A stretch of 64,000 bases of DNA from Kaistia terrae (GCF_026344005.1 NZ_JAPKNH010000010.1:1-64000), one strand, 5' to 3'. Counted from the stretch's first letter, positions 24,984-34,295 are shown. The notes: generated from the letters alone by a model not told the origin. A program made the numbers and translations.

Positions 24984-26303
24984 TTGTTCGTCGCCCTGAT
25001 ACGCGTGGCGCTTGTCCCCTCTCTGGCGCTGGTGCTCGCTACGGCATCCGCCACGGCCGAAGAATGGGGCGAGCCCTATCCGGACGACGCGGCCCAGCAG
25101 CTGTCCTACCCGGACGAAGCCCCGTCCTATCAAGACCAGCCGCGCCGTTCGGGCGATGTGCGCTATCCCGAGCCGCAGCAGCCTTACGCCGCCGAGGCGC
25201 AGCCTGCCGGCGACCCGCCGCTTTACGCAGCGCCGGCTGCGCCCACCGTCCAGGCGCGGCGCCCGGCCGTTTCGCCGTTGCCGGCCGATTTCGTTGCCCT
25301 CGCCAATGAGGCGGCGATGGAGGGTGTACCGCGCAAGAGCGACAAGCCCGATCCGCAGGTGCTCAAGCTGCAGGTGCTGCTCGACCGCGTCCACGTCTCG
25401 CCGGGCGTCATCGACGGACGCCTGGGCGGTAATCTCAACAAGGCGATCTCGGCGTTGCAGAGCGTGCACAGCCTGCCGCCGAATGGTCGGCTGGGCCCCG
25501 ATATCTGGGATATCCTGCAAAGCGCGGCCGATCGTCCGGTGCTGATGGACTATGCCATCACCGACAAGGACGTCGCGGGCCCCTTCGTGCCTGTCATGCC
25601 GAAGGACTATGCCGAAATGGCCGAGCTGCCGAAGCTCGCCTATCGCGATCCGGCGGAGCTTCTGGCCGAGAAGTTCCACATGGACGAGAATTTCCTCCGC
25701 AATCTCAATCCGGAAGCGGATTTCAACCAGGCCGGAACGATCATCACGGTCGCGGATGTCGGCCCCAATTCCAAGGCCAAGGTGGCGCATCTGGTGGCCG
25801 ATGCCAGCACGCGACAATTGCTTGGCTACAACGAGAACTGGGACGTCGTTGTCGCCTATCCGGCCACGATCGGCAGTGCCGACCTGCCGTCGCCCTCGGG
25901 TATCCATGCCGTCAAGGCTGTCGCCGAAAATCCCGATTATTGGTACCGGCCGAAGGTCAACTTCCAACAAGGCAACAATACCAAGGCGCTCCGCCTGGCG
26001 TCCGGTCCCAACAATCCGGTCGGATCCGTCTGGATCGGCCTCGACAAGCCGACCTATGGCATTCACGGCTCGCCAGAGCCGAGCAAGATCGACAAGACCA
26101 ACAGCCATGGTTGCCTGCGCCTGACCAATTGGGACGCGCAGGAACTGGTGAAGCTGGTGCGGGTCGGTGTCGATGTGGAATTTGTCGACCAGACCCCGAC
26201 CGCTTCGATCGCCCCGGCCAAGGCGGCCCCTGCTGCCGCGCCCTATGAGGAGGCGGCCGCCGTGGATGATGCCTACCAGCCGATGCCGCCGCAGCCCCGC
26301 TGA
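24984..26303 (+). CDS. L,D-transpeptidase with peptidoglycan-binding domain
   Basis: A 439-residue exported enzyme that forms 3-3 cross-links in peptidoglycan or attaches proteins to it. Proposed TTG start at 24984: GGAGAG lies 6 bp upstream and the product begins with a clean signal peptide (cleavage after ATASATA, about residue 25). ATG codons further upstream lack this. Then come a Tyr/Pro/Gln-rich linker (26-100), a PG_binding_1 domain (about 120-170) and the YkuD catalytic domain (about 260-405) with HGSPEP and the active-site Cys in SHGCLRLTNWD. Normal architecture for Hyphomicrobiales, which use many 3-3 cross-links. Confidence 0.88.
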   Translation: MFVALIRVALVPSLALVLATASATAEEWGEPYPDDAAQQLSYPDEAPSYQDQPRRSGDVRYPEPQQPYAAEAQPAGDPPLYAAPAAPTVQARRPAVSPLPADFVALANEAAMEGVPRKSDKPDPQVLKLQVLLDRVHVSPGVIDGRLGGNLNKAISALQSVHSLPPNGRLGPDIWDILQSAADRPVLMDYAITDKDVAGPFVPVMPKDYAEMAELPKLAYRDPAELLAEKFHMDENFLRNLNPEADFNQAGTIITVADVGPNSKAKVAHLVADASTRQLLGYNENWDVVVAYPATIGSADLPSPSGIHAVKAVAENPDYWYRPKVNFQQGNNTKALRLASGPNNPVGSVWIGLDKPTYGIHGSPEPSKIDKTNSHGCLRLTNWDAQELVKLVRVGVDVEFVDQTPTASIAPAKAAPAAAPYEEAAAVDDAYQPMPPQPR

Positions 26304-26422
26304 GGGCAGGGCGCGGTCTGGCGGCCACACCGCGGCGCAAAATGATGGAGCGGCGTCGCGCAGGCTTGCCGCCCTGGCCAGCGGCTTGCTAGCTATGCCG
26401 ATCATTTCGACGAGGACATAGA

Positions 26423-26812
26423 ATGAACCGCTTCGCACTTCCGCTGGCTCTGGCCGCCGTCTCGGTCGTCGCGGCCTTCTCCGCCGGCGAAAGCTTCGCC
26501 AAGTCGAAGGCCGCCGCTCCCGATGCTCCCGCCAAGGTGCGCGATGCCTCCTGCAAGCAGTCGCGCTGGGAGCTCAAGGGTGCTGGCTCGAAAACCATTG
26601 TCGAAGGCAGCCAGGACCGGGTATGGCGCGTTTCCATCACCGGCGTCCCGGCCAAGGCTTCGGTCGTGCTGGAATACACGCGGGCGAATGGAACCAAGGG
26701 CGAAGTCGGCATGCCGTCCGGCTATGCAACCCTGGTCGAAGGCTCGTCGGTCCGCATGATCCTGACGGGCGCCGCCGCTTCCGTAGCCGGCACTATCAAC
26801 GCCCAGTGCTGA
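26423..26812 (+). CDS. Small secreted hypothetical protein
   Basis: A 129-residue protein with a Sec signal peptide (MNRFALPLALAAVSVVAAFS, cleavage near ESFA at residue 26) and a predicted beta-rich body. Two Cys (C44 and the final residue C129) could pair. I do not recognise the family. It follows the L,D-transpeptidase by about 120 bp in the same direction and is followed by an intrinsic terminator, so it may belong to the same envelope-related transcript. Confidence 0.7.
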   Translation: MNRFALPLALAAVSVVAAFSAGESFAKSKAAAPDAPAKVRDASCKQSRWELKGAGSKTIVEGSQDRVWRVSITGVPAKASVVLEYTRANGTKGEVGMPSGYATLVEGSSVRMILTGAAASVAGTINAQC

Positions 26813-26852
26813 TCATTCCAAAGTTCTGAGACTGCGACACAAAGATCTTTGA

Positions 26853-26888
26853 ACCGGCGTCAGTCTGTGGCGCCGGTTTTTGTTTGCC
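26853..26888 (+). terminator. Intrinsic terminator
   Basis: AACCGGCG/CGCCGGTT 8-bp stem with an 11-nt loop followed by TTTTTGTTT, 40 bp after the small secreted protein gene. It separates that gene from the convergent AI-2E family gene. Confidence 0.85.
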
Positions 26889-26900
26889 CGCTGACGCGGC

Positions 26901-28001
26901 CTAGCCTTCCAGGAAGTGCCCGACGGCGTTGAGCGGCTTGACGCCGTCGCAGATGATCTTCGCCATGGCGAGCATCGGTACCGCCAGCACCGCGCCCGGT
27001 ACGCCCCACATCCAGAACCAGAAGATCAGCGAGATGATCACCAGCACCGGGTTCAGCGTAAACCGCCGGGCCAGAAGCATCGGCGTGACCGCCTCGCCCT
27101 CGATGACATGGATCAGCAGGTAGAGTCCGGCAGGTAGCAGGGCCTGCCAGAGCGGGTCGATGGTCAGGAGCCCTGCCAGCAGGAACAGGCCGACTCCCGC
27201 GAAAGGACCCATGATCGGCACATAGTTCAGCAGGAAGGCGACGGTGCCCCAGAGAATGGGATCGCCAAGGCCGCAGGCCCACATCGCCACGCCCGTCGCA
27301 ACACCGACGGCTATGTTCATCAGCGTGATCGTTACCAGATAGGCGGAGACGTTTTCCTCGATCTGCTGCGACAGATCGACGACGCGCCGCTTGTCGCTGA
27401 AGCTTGGCACAATCTCCACCATCCGGCGCAGGAAGGTGTCGCCGGAAACCAGCAGGAAGAACAGGATCAAGATGGTCTCGAAGAATCCGCTGGCGAAGTG
27501 TTGCGTTCCCTTCATCAGCGTTTCCGCCAGCGTCGGACCGCCGCCTCCGCCGGCCGCAGCGCCATCGAACTGATGCAGGAATTTCTGCAGCGCGCCGATC
27601 GGCTGGCTCAGGAATTTCAGCCGTTCCTCCAGGCGCTGAACACCGCCCGGCAGCTTTTCGCCCCAGGCGGTTGCCGGGCCAGACAGCGCCGCGCCAACGC
27701 CTACAATGACGCCGAAGACGGTGAGTATCAGCAGCAGCGCCGCCAGGGTCCGTGGAACACGGAGACGCTCCAGCAGCCGCATGGCCGGTTGGAACAGAAG
27801 CTTGAGCACGATGGCGAGCACGATCGGCAGGATGATGTCCGATGCGAAATAGCAGATCGTCAAAACCGCCAGAACCAGCAGGCAGGACTGAATGACGAGC
27901 TTCGGATCGGAGGAGAACGGCCCGGCCTCACCGGTCAACTCCGGCATTTCCAGCGGTGTGGTCTCCGTAGTCGGGATTTCGACTCTCAACGGATCGGCCA
28001 T
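26901..28001 (-). CDS. AI-2E family transporter (PF01594)
   Basis: A 366-residue inner-membrane protein with about eight helices. Typical PF01594 parts are the early LPIVLAIVLKLLFQPAMRLL segment, the large amphipathic loop with a Gly-rich AAAGGGGGPTLAE insertion (about residues 155-167), and the C-terminal PIMGPFAGVGLFLLAGLL. Members export small molecules (AI-2, or Na+/H+ exchange in some), so the name does not define the substrate. The ATG at 28001 (MADPLRVEI) is preferred; a longer frame to 28064 has a poor ribosome site. Confidence 0.85.
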   Translation of the reverse strand: MADPLRVEIPTTETTPLEMPELTGEAGPFSSDPKLVIQSCLLVLAVLTICYFASDIILPIVLAIVLKLLFQPAMRLLERLRVPRTLAALLLILTVFGVIVGVGAALSGPATAWGEKLPGGVQRLEERLKFLSQPIGALQKFLHQFDGAAAGGGGGPTLAETLMKGTQHFASGFFETILILFFLLVSGDTFLRRMVEIVPSFSDKRRVVDLSQQIEENVSAYLVTITLMNIAVGVATGVAMWACGLGDPILWGTVAFLLNYVPIMGPFAGVGLFLLAGLLTIDPLWQALLPAGLYLLIHVIEGEAVTPMLLARRFTLNPVLVIISLIFWFWMWGVPGAVLAVPMLAMAKIICDGVKPLNAVGHFLEG

Positions 28002-28178
28002 CGGCACAACTCTCTTTGCAGGGAATACCTTCCGGGAGCGGACGGATCCATCAGTCATCGACACACGACGGAACTCGCCCCGAGCGCGCGTATTCGCTGG
28101 AAATGCGCGGGCGCTTCCATGGTTGCACGCCGTTCTCGATAATCGGCTCTGTCGAAGGACGCCCGGACCGGCTTCCGA

Positions 28179-29207
28179 TCAGTCCTGCGTCTTGCCGATC
28201 GAATCCGCCATCATGGCGCCACGCTTGCCGAGCGGCTTTGGCCGTCCCACGGTCGAATCCCGCGCCGTCTGGTGCTCCATCTCGGCGTTCAACTCCGCGC
28301 CCAGCAGGATGACCGTCGCGGAAAGCCAGATCCAGGTCATGAAGCCGATGATGGCGCCCAGCGCACCGTAATTGCGGTCATAGCTGCCGAAGCTGGAGAC
28401 GTACCAGGAGAAGCTGATCGAGGTGAGGATCCAGAGCGTCGCCGCGACCGTGCTGCCCCATGTCACCCATCGCCATTTCGCCTGCTCCCGGCAGGGGCCG
28501 AACCGATAAAGGATCGCCAGCGCCACCCAGACGAAGAAGCCGAGAATCGGCCAGCGCAGGAAGTTGATCCAGACCTCGGAGGCGCGGTCGATCTCGAGGA
28601 AGCGCATGGCGATCGGAACGGCGACTATGAAAGCAATGGCGCCGATTCCGGCAGCGATCGCCAGCAGGGTGAAAATCAGTGATTCGACGTTGAGCGCCAG
28701 GATGCCGCGTTGTTCCCTCTCGCCATAAGCGATGTTGAGGCCGTCAATCGTCGCCTTGATTCCGGCATTGGCGCTCCAGAGCGCGAACAGGAAGGAGAGG
28801 GCGAGGTTGAGGCTGAGGGCGCCGCTGGACGCCTTGACCGCGAGGTTGATCTGGTCGGAAATCAACTCGAACGCGCCTGCCGGAAGCACGAATGCCAGAC
28901 CGGAGAGGTGGCTGTTGATGGTCGTGACATCGGCCACCAGGCCGTAAAGCGTCACGAAGGCGCTGAGCCCGGGAAAAATCGCCAGAAGGCAAAAAAAGGC
29001 CATGCCGCCAGCGAGTGTCAGGACGCGGTCTTCCAGCGAGCTCTCCCAAACGCGCCACAGGATATCCTTCCAGCCGCGGGCGGGAATGTCGATCGGCGTG
29101 TTGGCAAGCCGACCGCGGCCGGGCTCGGCCTCTTCGATAGCCTGTTCCATGGCATGCTGGAGAGGGGCGCCGGTCAGGGTTTCGGAAGGGGGCTTTGCGG
29201 ACGCCAT
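28179..29207 (-). CDS. YihY/BrkB family membrane protein (UPF0761)
   Basis: A 342-residue membrane protein with six or seven helices. Family marks are the amphipathic start helix (WKDILWRVWESSLEDR), GGMAFFCLLAIFPGLSAFVT (about residues 66-85), LWSANAGIKATIDGLNIAYG and the WGSTVAATLWILTSISFSWY region. Often called ribonuclease BN in error; actual function unknown. It lies 177 bp upstream of the AI-2E gene on the same strand. Confidence 0.88.
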   Translation of the reverse strand: MASAKPPSETLTGAPLQHAMEQAIEEAEPGRGRLANTPIDIPARGWKDILWRVWESSLEDRVLTLAGGMAFFCLLAIFPGLSAFVTLYGLVADVTTINSHLSGLAFVLPAGAFELISDQINLAVKASSGALSLNLALSFLFALWSANAGIKATIDGLNIAYGEREQRGILALNVESLIFTLLAIAAGIGAIAFIVAVPIAMRFLEIDRASEVWINFLRWPILGFFVWVALAILYRFGPCREQAKWRWVTWGSTVAATLWILTSISFSWYVSSFGSYDRNYGALGAIIGFMTWIWLSATVILLGAELNAEMEHQTARDSTVGRPKPLGKRGAMMADSIGKTQD

Positions 29208-29276
29208 TTGTCATGCCTGTCTGAGGTCGGGTGGAGGTTCAACAGCGGCGAAGCGCCTGGTGGCCGGCTTCAGGCG

Positions 29277-29621
29277 CTAGTTCCGTCGCCCGAAGGAGGT
29301 GCCGAACTTTACCGAACCGCCGATCTTTATGCAGGCGCCCGTACTCGCCGAATAGACAAATCCTTCGCCGAAGGCATCGCATATTTTGGCGTAATGCGGA
29401 TCTTCATCGGATGGTTCCGTTTCGACGGTCTGCCGTGGCAGCCATTCGCCTGCCGGATTGGGAGCCTTTTCCGGATTGGTCTGCGGTGGCGCAGGCGGCG
29501 GCAGCCATGCATCGGCGGAAGCCTGTGGCGCGGCCAGCACGAGGCCCAGCGACACAAGAAGCCCTCCGCCAGCTTTCGGGGCGCTGCGCCAAAACAGGCT
29601 GTCTGCAACGCGCCATTTCAT
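29277..29621 (-). CDS. Small exported protein with porin N-terminal signature
   Basis: A 114-residue protein with a signal peptide (cleavage near ASADA, residue 37), a Pro-rich linker (40-75) and, at the C terminus, KICDAFGEGFVYSASTGACI followed by KIGG. This matches the N-terminal signature of alphaproteobacterial Porin_2 proteins (C-x-x-[YF]-G-x-G-[FY], ending T-C-x-K-I-G-G), with Cys81 and Cys97 in the usual positions, but the beta-barrel is missing and the protein stops 13 residues later. Its ATG overlaps the stop codon of the phosphatase gene (ATGA), so the two are coupled. It could be a truncated porin relic or a genuine mini-protein; the intact frame and overlap favour the latter. Confidence 0.65.
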   Translation of the reverse strand: MKWRVADSLFWRSAPKAGGGLLVSLGLVLAAPQASADAWLPPPAPPQTNPEKAPNPAGEWLPRQTVETEPSDEDPHYAKICDAFGEGFVYSASTGACIKIGGSVKFGTSFGRRN

Positions 29622-30184
29622 GAATCGTGAAATCCGAGCCAGGGTTCGAGATCCTCGAATGACATGTCGGTCGGCCAAGTCGGGCTGAGGGCGATCGCCA
29701 GATGTCCATAGCGGATCGAGATCTGGCCTTCGGCTGCCTCCTCGCCCTGCTTGGCAACAGCGGCGAGATAGAGTGCCGATGCCAGCCCGGTGCGGTCGCT
29801 GCCGTCGGCGCAGTGGATGAGGATCGGCTTGCGCGATGTTTGGAACAGGTCGATCAGCGCGGCCGCCTCGCCTTGCGAGAGTTCCGCCCGCGACGACATC
29901 CTAAAATCCTTGCGATCGATGCCGAGATGATGGGATTCGGCGATCTCCGCCTGGTACCAGCTTGCCGCGTCATTGGCGCCGGGAAGGTTGATCACCGTCC
30001 GGATGCCGTAGTCGCGGACATAGCGCCCCAGTTGTTCCGACGAAGGCTGGGCCGAGCGGTAGAGTTCGCCGGCAACGACCGAATGGAAATTGCCCGCCAG
30101 AACGAGGATCCCGACATAGAGACAAACCGATAGTGGCAGCGCCAGCAGCACACCGCCGATCGTCCAAAACCGCTTGTTGCTCAT
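29618..30184 (-). CDS. Membrane-anchored dual-specificity/tyrosine phosphatase
   Basis: A 188-residue phosphatase with an N-terminal transmembrane helix (about residues 8-30) and a catalytic domain carrying the CX5R loop in IHCADGSDRTG (Cys125, Arg131). GELYRSAQPS and IRTVINLPG are typical of the DSP/PTP-like family in which the catalytic part lies outside the cytoplasm. The ATG at 30184 is chosen because the longer frame to 30295 lacks sense before the helix. Coupled to the porin-signature gene downstream. Confidence 0.82.
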   Translation of the reverse strand: MSNKRFWTIGGVLLALPLSVCLYVGILVLAGNFHSVVAGELYRSAQPSSEQLGRYVRDYGIRTVINLPGANDAASWYQAEIAESHHLGIDRKDFRMSSRAELSQGEAAALIDLFQTSRKPILIHCADGSDRTGLASALYLAAVAKQGEEAAEGQISIRYGHLAIALSPTWPTDMSFEDLEPWLGFHDS

Positions 30185-30354
30185 CGGTCGCCGACATCCT
30201 GCTCGCCATGCGACCGTGCCGCATCCCAACAAATTATCCCAAACGATGGCCCACGCCAAGCTGAACACCAACCGCCACGCGGGGGTGCATTCCAAAGAGA
30301 CGCCAGGCGGGAGTGGGCTAGATCACACGTTCCAGAGGCATGTCTGCCCGGCAA

Positions 30355-32076
30355 TCATGGGGCGAGTCCCGGCATCGCATCCGCCATACGTCCGAGGCAA
30401 CGCGCCTGGTCACGGGGGCGACCCAGATCCCCATAGCGAGCCGCAGCTTCCGCGAATGCAGCCAAGGCTCGCACATTGTTGGATTGTGCCCGACGCTGCA
30501 CGCCGCGCGCTTCCCAAAGCGCCGCCGCCCATGGGCCGCCCTGCCACATGCCGGCGATGCGCTCGGCCTCGTTGAGGCGGCGATCGACCTGTTCCAACTG
30601 GCCCGCTTGCGTCAGCGCCACGGCCGAGGCGATACGCAAGGCCATCGAACAGGGCTGGCAGGCGCCCGGCGTCAGCAGCCGGTCGCCGGTCAGGATCGCT
30701 TCCTCGACCTTCTCCGGCGTCGTCGCCGCGCGAACCGCCAGCGCTTGCAGGCGCAGCAGCAGGTGGTTGGAAAGCCAGGATTGCGTCGCGTCGGCAAGCG
30801 CCCGCTGGATCAACCGGCCGGCCTGCCATTTCTGGCCGCGCGCCAGCGCGATCTCGGCCAGGCGCTCCAGGACGAGAACCCGGCCTGACAGCGCATTGGC
30901 GCCCACATGCAGCCGCTCCGCTTCGGTCAGATGCTTCTCCGCCTCGTCGAGGTCGCCGGCGCAGCGGGCGATCTCACCGAGGATCAGACCGGCCAGGGCG
31001 CGGCCGGCGATTGAATCGGCATCCTCGGCAACGCACATGAGTTCCTGCGCGGATGCGGCGATCGCCGCATGCCCCTTGGCGTCGCACAGGCAGAACTCGG
31101 CGAGGCAGAGATGTCCGTCGAAGACAGATGGGACGAAATCGTCCCGGCTACGCACCCATTCGGTGAACTCGCTGCGGAACAGTTGCGGCCAGCGTCCCTG
31201 CATATGCGCGGTGAGGCCGAGAATGGCGCCGGCTTCGCCGACCTCGCGCGCCAGGCCGCCATCGAAGGCCTGGGCACGGGTCTCGCGCGCCAGCTCGGCC
31301 GCCTTGTCGAATTCGCCGCTCTGCAGATGCACCAGCGCCCACGCGATCGAGGCGCGAATGCGCTCGGCCGGTGAGGCCGGTTCGACGCCGGAGAGCGACA
31401 GCGCGCGCTCATAGAGCTCGATCGAGGCCTTGCTCGGACCGACGCCCAGTTCAGCATGCAGCCGCTCGCGCAGCTGGTCGAACTGGCGGATCGCCTCGCC
31501 GCGATTTCCAGCATCGAGTGCGGCCTGCATCAGCGCGCGCTGGGCTTCCTCGTCGGTCGGGTCGAGGGCGATCAGGCGACGCCAGAGCCGGCCGGTGCGC
31601 AGTACCGAGGCATAGAGCCGTTGCAATTGCTCGCGCGGGGCATCCAGCCATTCCAGGAAGCGGTCATCGGGCAGCAGAACGCCGCCATAAAGATCGGCTG
31701 CCGCCTCGCATTCGGCCGGGTCGCCGCTGCGCAGCGCCTGCTTCGCCGCTGCCTCGAAGCGCTCCACATCGGTCTCGAGCTCGACCTCGTCGGCGAAGGC
31801 GACGATCTCCTTGCTGACCGTGATCAGGTCATGCGCGCCCATGGCGCGGCGCGCGAAATGGATCGCCTTGCGCAGATTGGCGCCAGCGAGCTCCACGTCC
31901 TGGTCGGGCCAGAACGCCTCCATGATCTGCTCGCGGTGGATCCTGTGCTGCGGCGAGACGGCCAGCAGCTTGATGATGGCGGCGGCGCGATCGCGCTTCC
32001 AGGCGATCGCGGGAACTTCCTCGCCGTCGATACGGACGACGAAGCGCCCCAGTAAATGAATGAACAGCTGCACCAT
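30355..32076 (-). CDS. SARP/BTAD-type transcriptional regulator
   Basis: A 573-residue regulator. Residues 1-95 form an OmpR-like winged helix (LLGRFVVRIDGEEV, RIHREQIMEAFWPD), residues 100-245 a bacterial transcriptional activation domain (EEAQRALMQAALDAGNRGEA, LGVGPS), and residues 260-570 helical repeats resembling TPRs. There is no NB-ARC/AAA ATPase between them, unlike AfsR. The ATG at 32076 starts MVQLFIHLLG; the longer frame to 32193 adds a basic leader inside the divergent promoter region. It is divergent from a 1-Cys peroxiredoxin gene, a plausible target. Confidence 0.82.
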   Translation of the reverse strand: MVQLFIHLLGRFVVRIDGEEVPAIAWKRDRAAAIIKLLAVSPQHRIHREQIMEAFWPDQDVELAGANLRKAIHFARRAMGAHDLITVSKEIVAFADEVELETDVERFEAAAKQALRSGDPAECEAAADLYGGVLLPDDRFLEWLDAPREQLQRLYASVLRTGRLWRRLIALDPTDEEAQRALMQAALDAGNRGEAIRQFDQLRERLHAELGVGPSKASIELYERALSLSGVEPASPAERIRASIAWALVHLQSGEFDKAAELARETRAQAFDGGLAREVGEAGAILGLTAHMQGRWPQLFRSEFTEWVRSRDDFVPSVFDGHLCLAEFCLCDAKGHAAIAASAQELMCVAEDADSIAGRALAGLILGEIARCAGDLDEAEKHLTEAERLHVGANALSGRVLVLERLAEIALARGQKWQAGRLIQRALADATQSWLSNHLLLRLQALAVRAATTPEKVEEAILTGDRLLTPGACQPCSMALRIASAVALTQAGQLEQVDRRLNEAERIAGMWQGGPWAAALWEARGVQRRAQSNNVRALAAFAEAAARYGDLGRPRDQARCLGRMADAMPGLAP

Positions 32077-32210
32077 GTTCCCCTGCCCGCGACGGATCCG
32101 GCTTGGCCCGGACGGTCTCGCCGCAACGATTGTTACTTCGGGGAACGCTCGCGGAACAGCGCATTCGTATCGTGTGCCCATCGAGACTACCAACCAGGAA
32201 GGGAAACATC

Positions 32211-32876
32211 ATGTCGCTGCGCATCAACGATCTCGCACCGGATTTCACCGCCGAAACCACCCAGGGCCCGATCTCGTTCCACGAATGGCTCGGCAAGGAC
32301 TGGGGCATCCTGTTTTCGCACCCCAAGGACTACACGCCGGTCTGCACCACCGAACTCGGATACATGGCCCGCCTGAAGCCGGAATTCGACAAGCGTGGCG
32401 TCAAGATCATCGGCCTCAGCGTCGATCCGGTCGACAAGCATGCCGGCTGGGCCAAGGATATCGGCGAAACGCAGGGCTTCGCGCCGAACTTCCCGATGAT
32501 CGGCGACCCGACGCTGGCCGTCTCCCAAGCCTATGACATGCTGCCGGCCGCCGCCGGCGACACTTCGGAAGGCCGGACAGCGGCCGACAACCAGACCGTC
32601 CGCAACGTCTACGTCATCGGCCCGGACAAGAAGATCAAGCTCGTCATCTCCTATCCGATGACCACTGGCCGCAACTTCGACGAGGTGCTCCGCGTCGTCG
32701 ACTCGCTGCAGCTGACCGCCAAGCACCGCCTCGCCACGCCGGTGAACTGGAAGCCGGGCGACGACGTGATCATCGCCGGTTCCGTCTCCAACGACGAAGC
32801 GAAGCAGCTCTATCCGCAGGGCTGGAAGGAGCCGAAGCCCTATATCCGCATCGTGCCGCAGCCGGTCCTGACCTAG
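32211..32876 (+). CDS. 1-Cys peroxiredoxin (Prx6 family)
   Basis: A 221-residue peroxidase reducing hydrogen peroxide and organic hydroperoxides. The peroxidatic Cys45 is in PKDYTPVCTTELG; it is the only Cys in the protein, so an external thiol must complete the cycle. The long C-terminal domain (about residues 160-221, VNWKPGDDVI, YPQGW, PYIRIVPQP) defines the Prx6 class. AGGAAGGGAAAC precedes the ATG. Divergent from the BTAD regulator, followed by a hairpin and then the persulfide dioxygenase gene. Confidence 0.95.
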   Translation: MSLRINDLAPDFTAETTQGPISFHEWLGKDWGILFSHPKDYTPVCTTELGYMARLKPEFDKRGVKIIGLSVDPVDKHAGWAKDIGETQGFAPNFPMIGDPTLAVSQAYDMLPAAAGDTSEGRTAADNQTVRNVYVIGPDKKIKLVISYPMTTGRNFDEVLRVVDSLQLTAKHRLATPVNWKPGDDVIIAGSVSNDEAKQLYPQGWKEPKPYIRIVPQPVLT

Positions 32877-32885
32877 CCGGAGCCC

Positions 32886-32912
32886 GGCGAGGACGGCCAG
32901 CCCGTCCTCGCC
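32886..32912 (+). terminator. Stem-loop after the peroxiredoxin gene
   Basis: A perfect 11-bp stem GGCGAGGACGG/CCGTCCTCGCC with a 5-nt loop, 10 bp after the stop codon. No T-tract, so either weak termination or 3' end protection of the peroxiredoxin mRNA. Confidence 0.55.
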
Positions 32913-33009
32913 CAATCACCGAGCTGTGCTCACCCGAAGTCCCGGACGTGATAAAATGCCGTCACGTTCTGAGCCCGGCGGAACCCATTTCCAACCGATG
33001 GAGCGGACC

Positions 33010-34047
33010 ATGATCTTCCGGCAGCTGTTCGATAGCGTCTCCGGCACCTACACCTATCTTCTCGCCAGCCGGCCAGGCGGCGAGGCCCTGATCATCGATC
33101 CGGTCCTCGAAAAGGTCGACCGCTACCTGCAACTAGTGCGGGAGCTGGATCTGAAGCTGGTCAAGGCGGTCGACACGCACCTGCATGCAGACCACATCAC
33201 CGGCCTCGGCGCGCTGCGAGATCATACCCAGTGCATCACCGTGATGGGCGAGCAGACCAAGGCCGACGTCGTCGCCATGCGGGTTTCGGATGGCGACCGC
33301 GTCACCATCGAGGGGCTGAGCCTCGATGTCCTCTACACGCCGGGCCACACCGACGATTCCTATTCCTACGTCATGGGAAACCGGGTCTTCACCGGCGATA
33401 CGTTGCTGATCCGCGGCACCGGCCGCACGGATTTCCAGAACGGCGATCCCCGGGCGCAATACGACTCGATCTTCAACAAGCTGCTGCGCCTGCCGGACGA
33501 AACGCTGCTCTACCCGGCGCATGACTACAAGGGCGACACCGTCTCCACCATCGGCGAGGAAAAGCGCTTCAACCCGCGCCTCCGGGTGAAATCGATCGAC
33601 GAATACGTGCAGCTGATGAACAGCCTGAACCTGCCGAACCCGAAGATGATGGACGTCGCGGTTCCGGCCAATGTGCGCATCGGCTTCCATCAGGACGAGA
33701 TCGCCCGCAAGGGCTGGGCAGTTGCGGCGAGTGAGGCGCTCGACATGCGCGGCCGTACCGACGTGACGCTGGTCGATTTGCGCGAGAAGAGCGAGCGCGA
33801 ACGCCATGGCGCAATCCCGGGCTCGATCCATGCGCCCTATCCGGCGCTTCAGGAAAATCTGGACGCCGGTGGCATGCTGCATGCGCTCGCCGTCGCGGCG
33901 GGCAAGCGGATCATCTTCTACTGCGCTTTTGGTGAACGCTCGGCCATGGCGGTGCAGGCGGCCCAGGACGCGGGCCTGAAGACAGCGAGCCACATCGAAG
34001 GCGGGTTTGACGCCTGGAAAAAAACCGGCGGGCCGATCGTGCACTAG
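33010..34047 (+). CDS. Persulfide dioxygenase-rhodanese fusion
   Basis: A 345-residue two-domain enzyme. Residues 1-240 are an ETHE1-like metallo-beta-lactamase fold with THLHADH (H57, H59, D61, H62) and the persulfide dioxygenase marks GTGRTDFQNGD and YPAHDYKG. Residues 255-345 are a rhodanese domain with active-site Cys305 in YCAFGERS. Such fusions oxidise glutathione persulfide to sulfite and move sulfane sulfur to or from thiosulfate, in sulfide detoxification. GGAGCGG 6 bp upstream fixes the start. Neighbouring peroxiredoxin and, 3.5 kb on, a sulfurtransferase suggest a sulfur/redox region. Confidence 0.9.
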   Translation: MIFRQLFDSVSGTYTYLLASRPGGEALIIDPVLEKVDRYLQLVRELDLKLVKAVDTHLHADHITGLGALRDHTQCITVMGEQTKADVVAMRVSDGDRVTIEGLSLDVLYTPGHTDDSYSYVMGNRVFTGDTLLIRGTGRTDFQNGDPRAQYDSIFNKLLRLPDETLLYPAHDYKGDTVSTIGEEKRFNPRLRVKSIDEYVQLMNSLNLPNPKMMDVAVPANVRIGFHQDEIARKGWAVAASEALDMRGRTDVTLVDLREKSERERHGAIPGSIHAPYPALQENLDAGGMLHALAVAAGKRIIFYCAFGERSAMAVQAAQDAGLKTASHIEGGFDAWKKTGGPIVH

Positions 34048-34295
34048 ATCCGCTGCTCGACCAGGGTAGGGTCGTCTATTCGATGGGTAGCGTCGGCTCG
34101 CCGACGCTTCTGTCGCGCGCCGAGCGTGGCCTTTTGGGGGGCACCTGATCGTCGATTGCCGGAGAGCGACGACATCATGCACGCCGGCCTCCTGAATTGC
34201 AGGAGGGGCGACGGGATGCGGGAGCCAGGCACCCGCGTTCCAACTTGGATCGCTTCGCCAGAAGCGACGTTGTCGTCAACTTGGTCGACGATATT

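Noticed and set aside
24924-26438. 504-codon minus-strand frame opposite the L,D-transpeptidase
   Set aside because: No family resemblance, Arg/Ile/Gly-rich composition, no ribosome site, while the plus strand encodes a clear signal peptide and YkuD domain.
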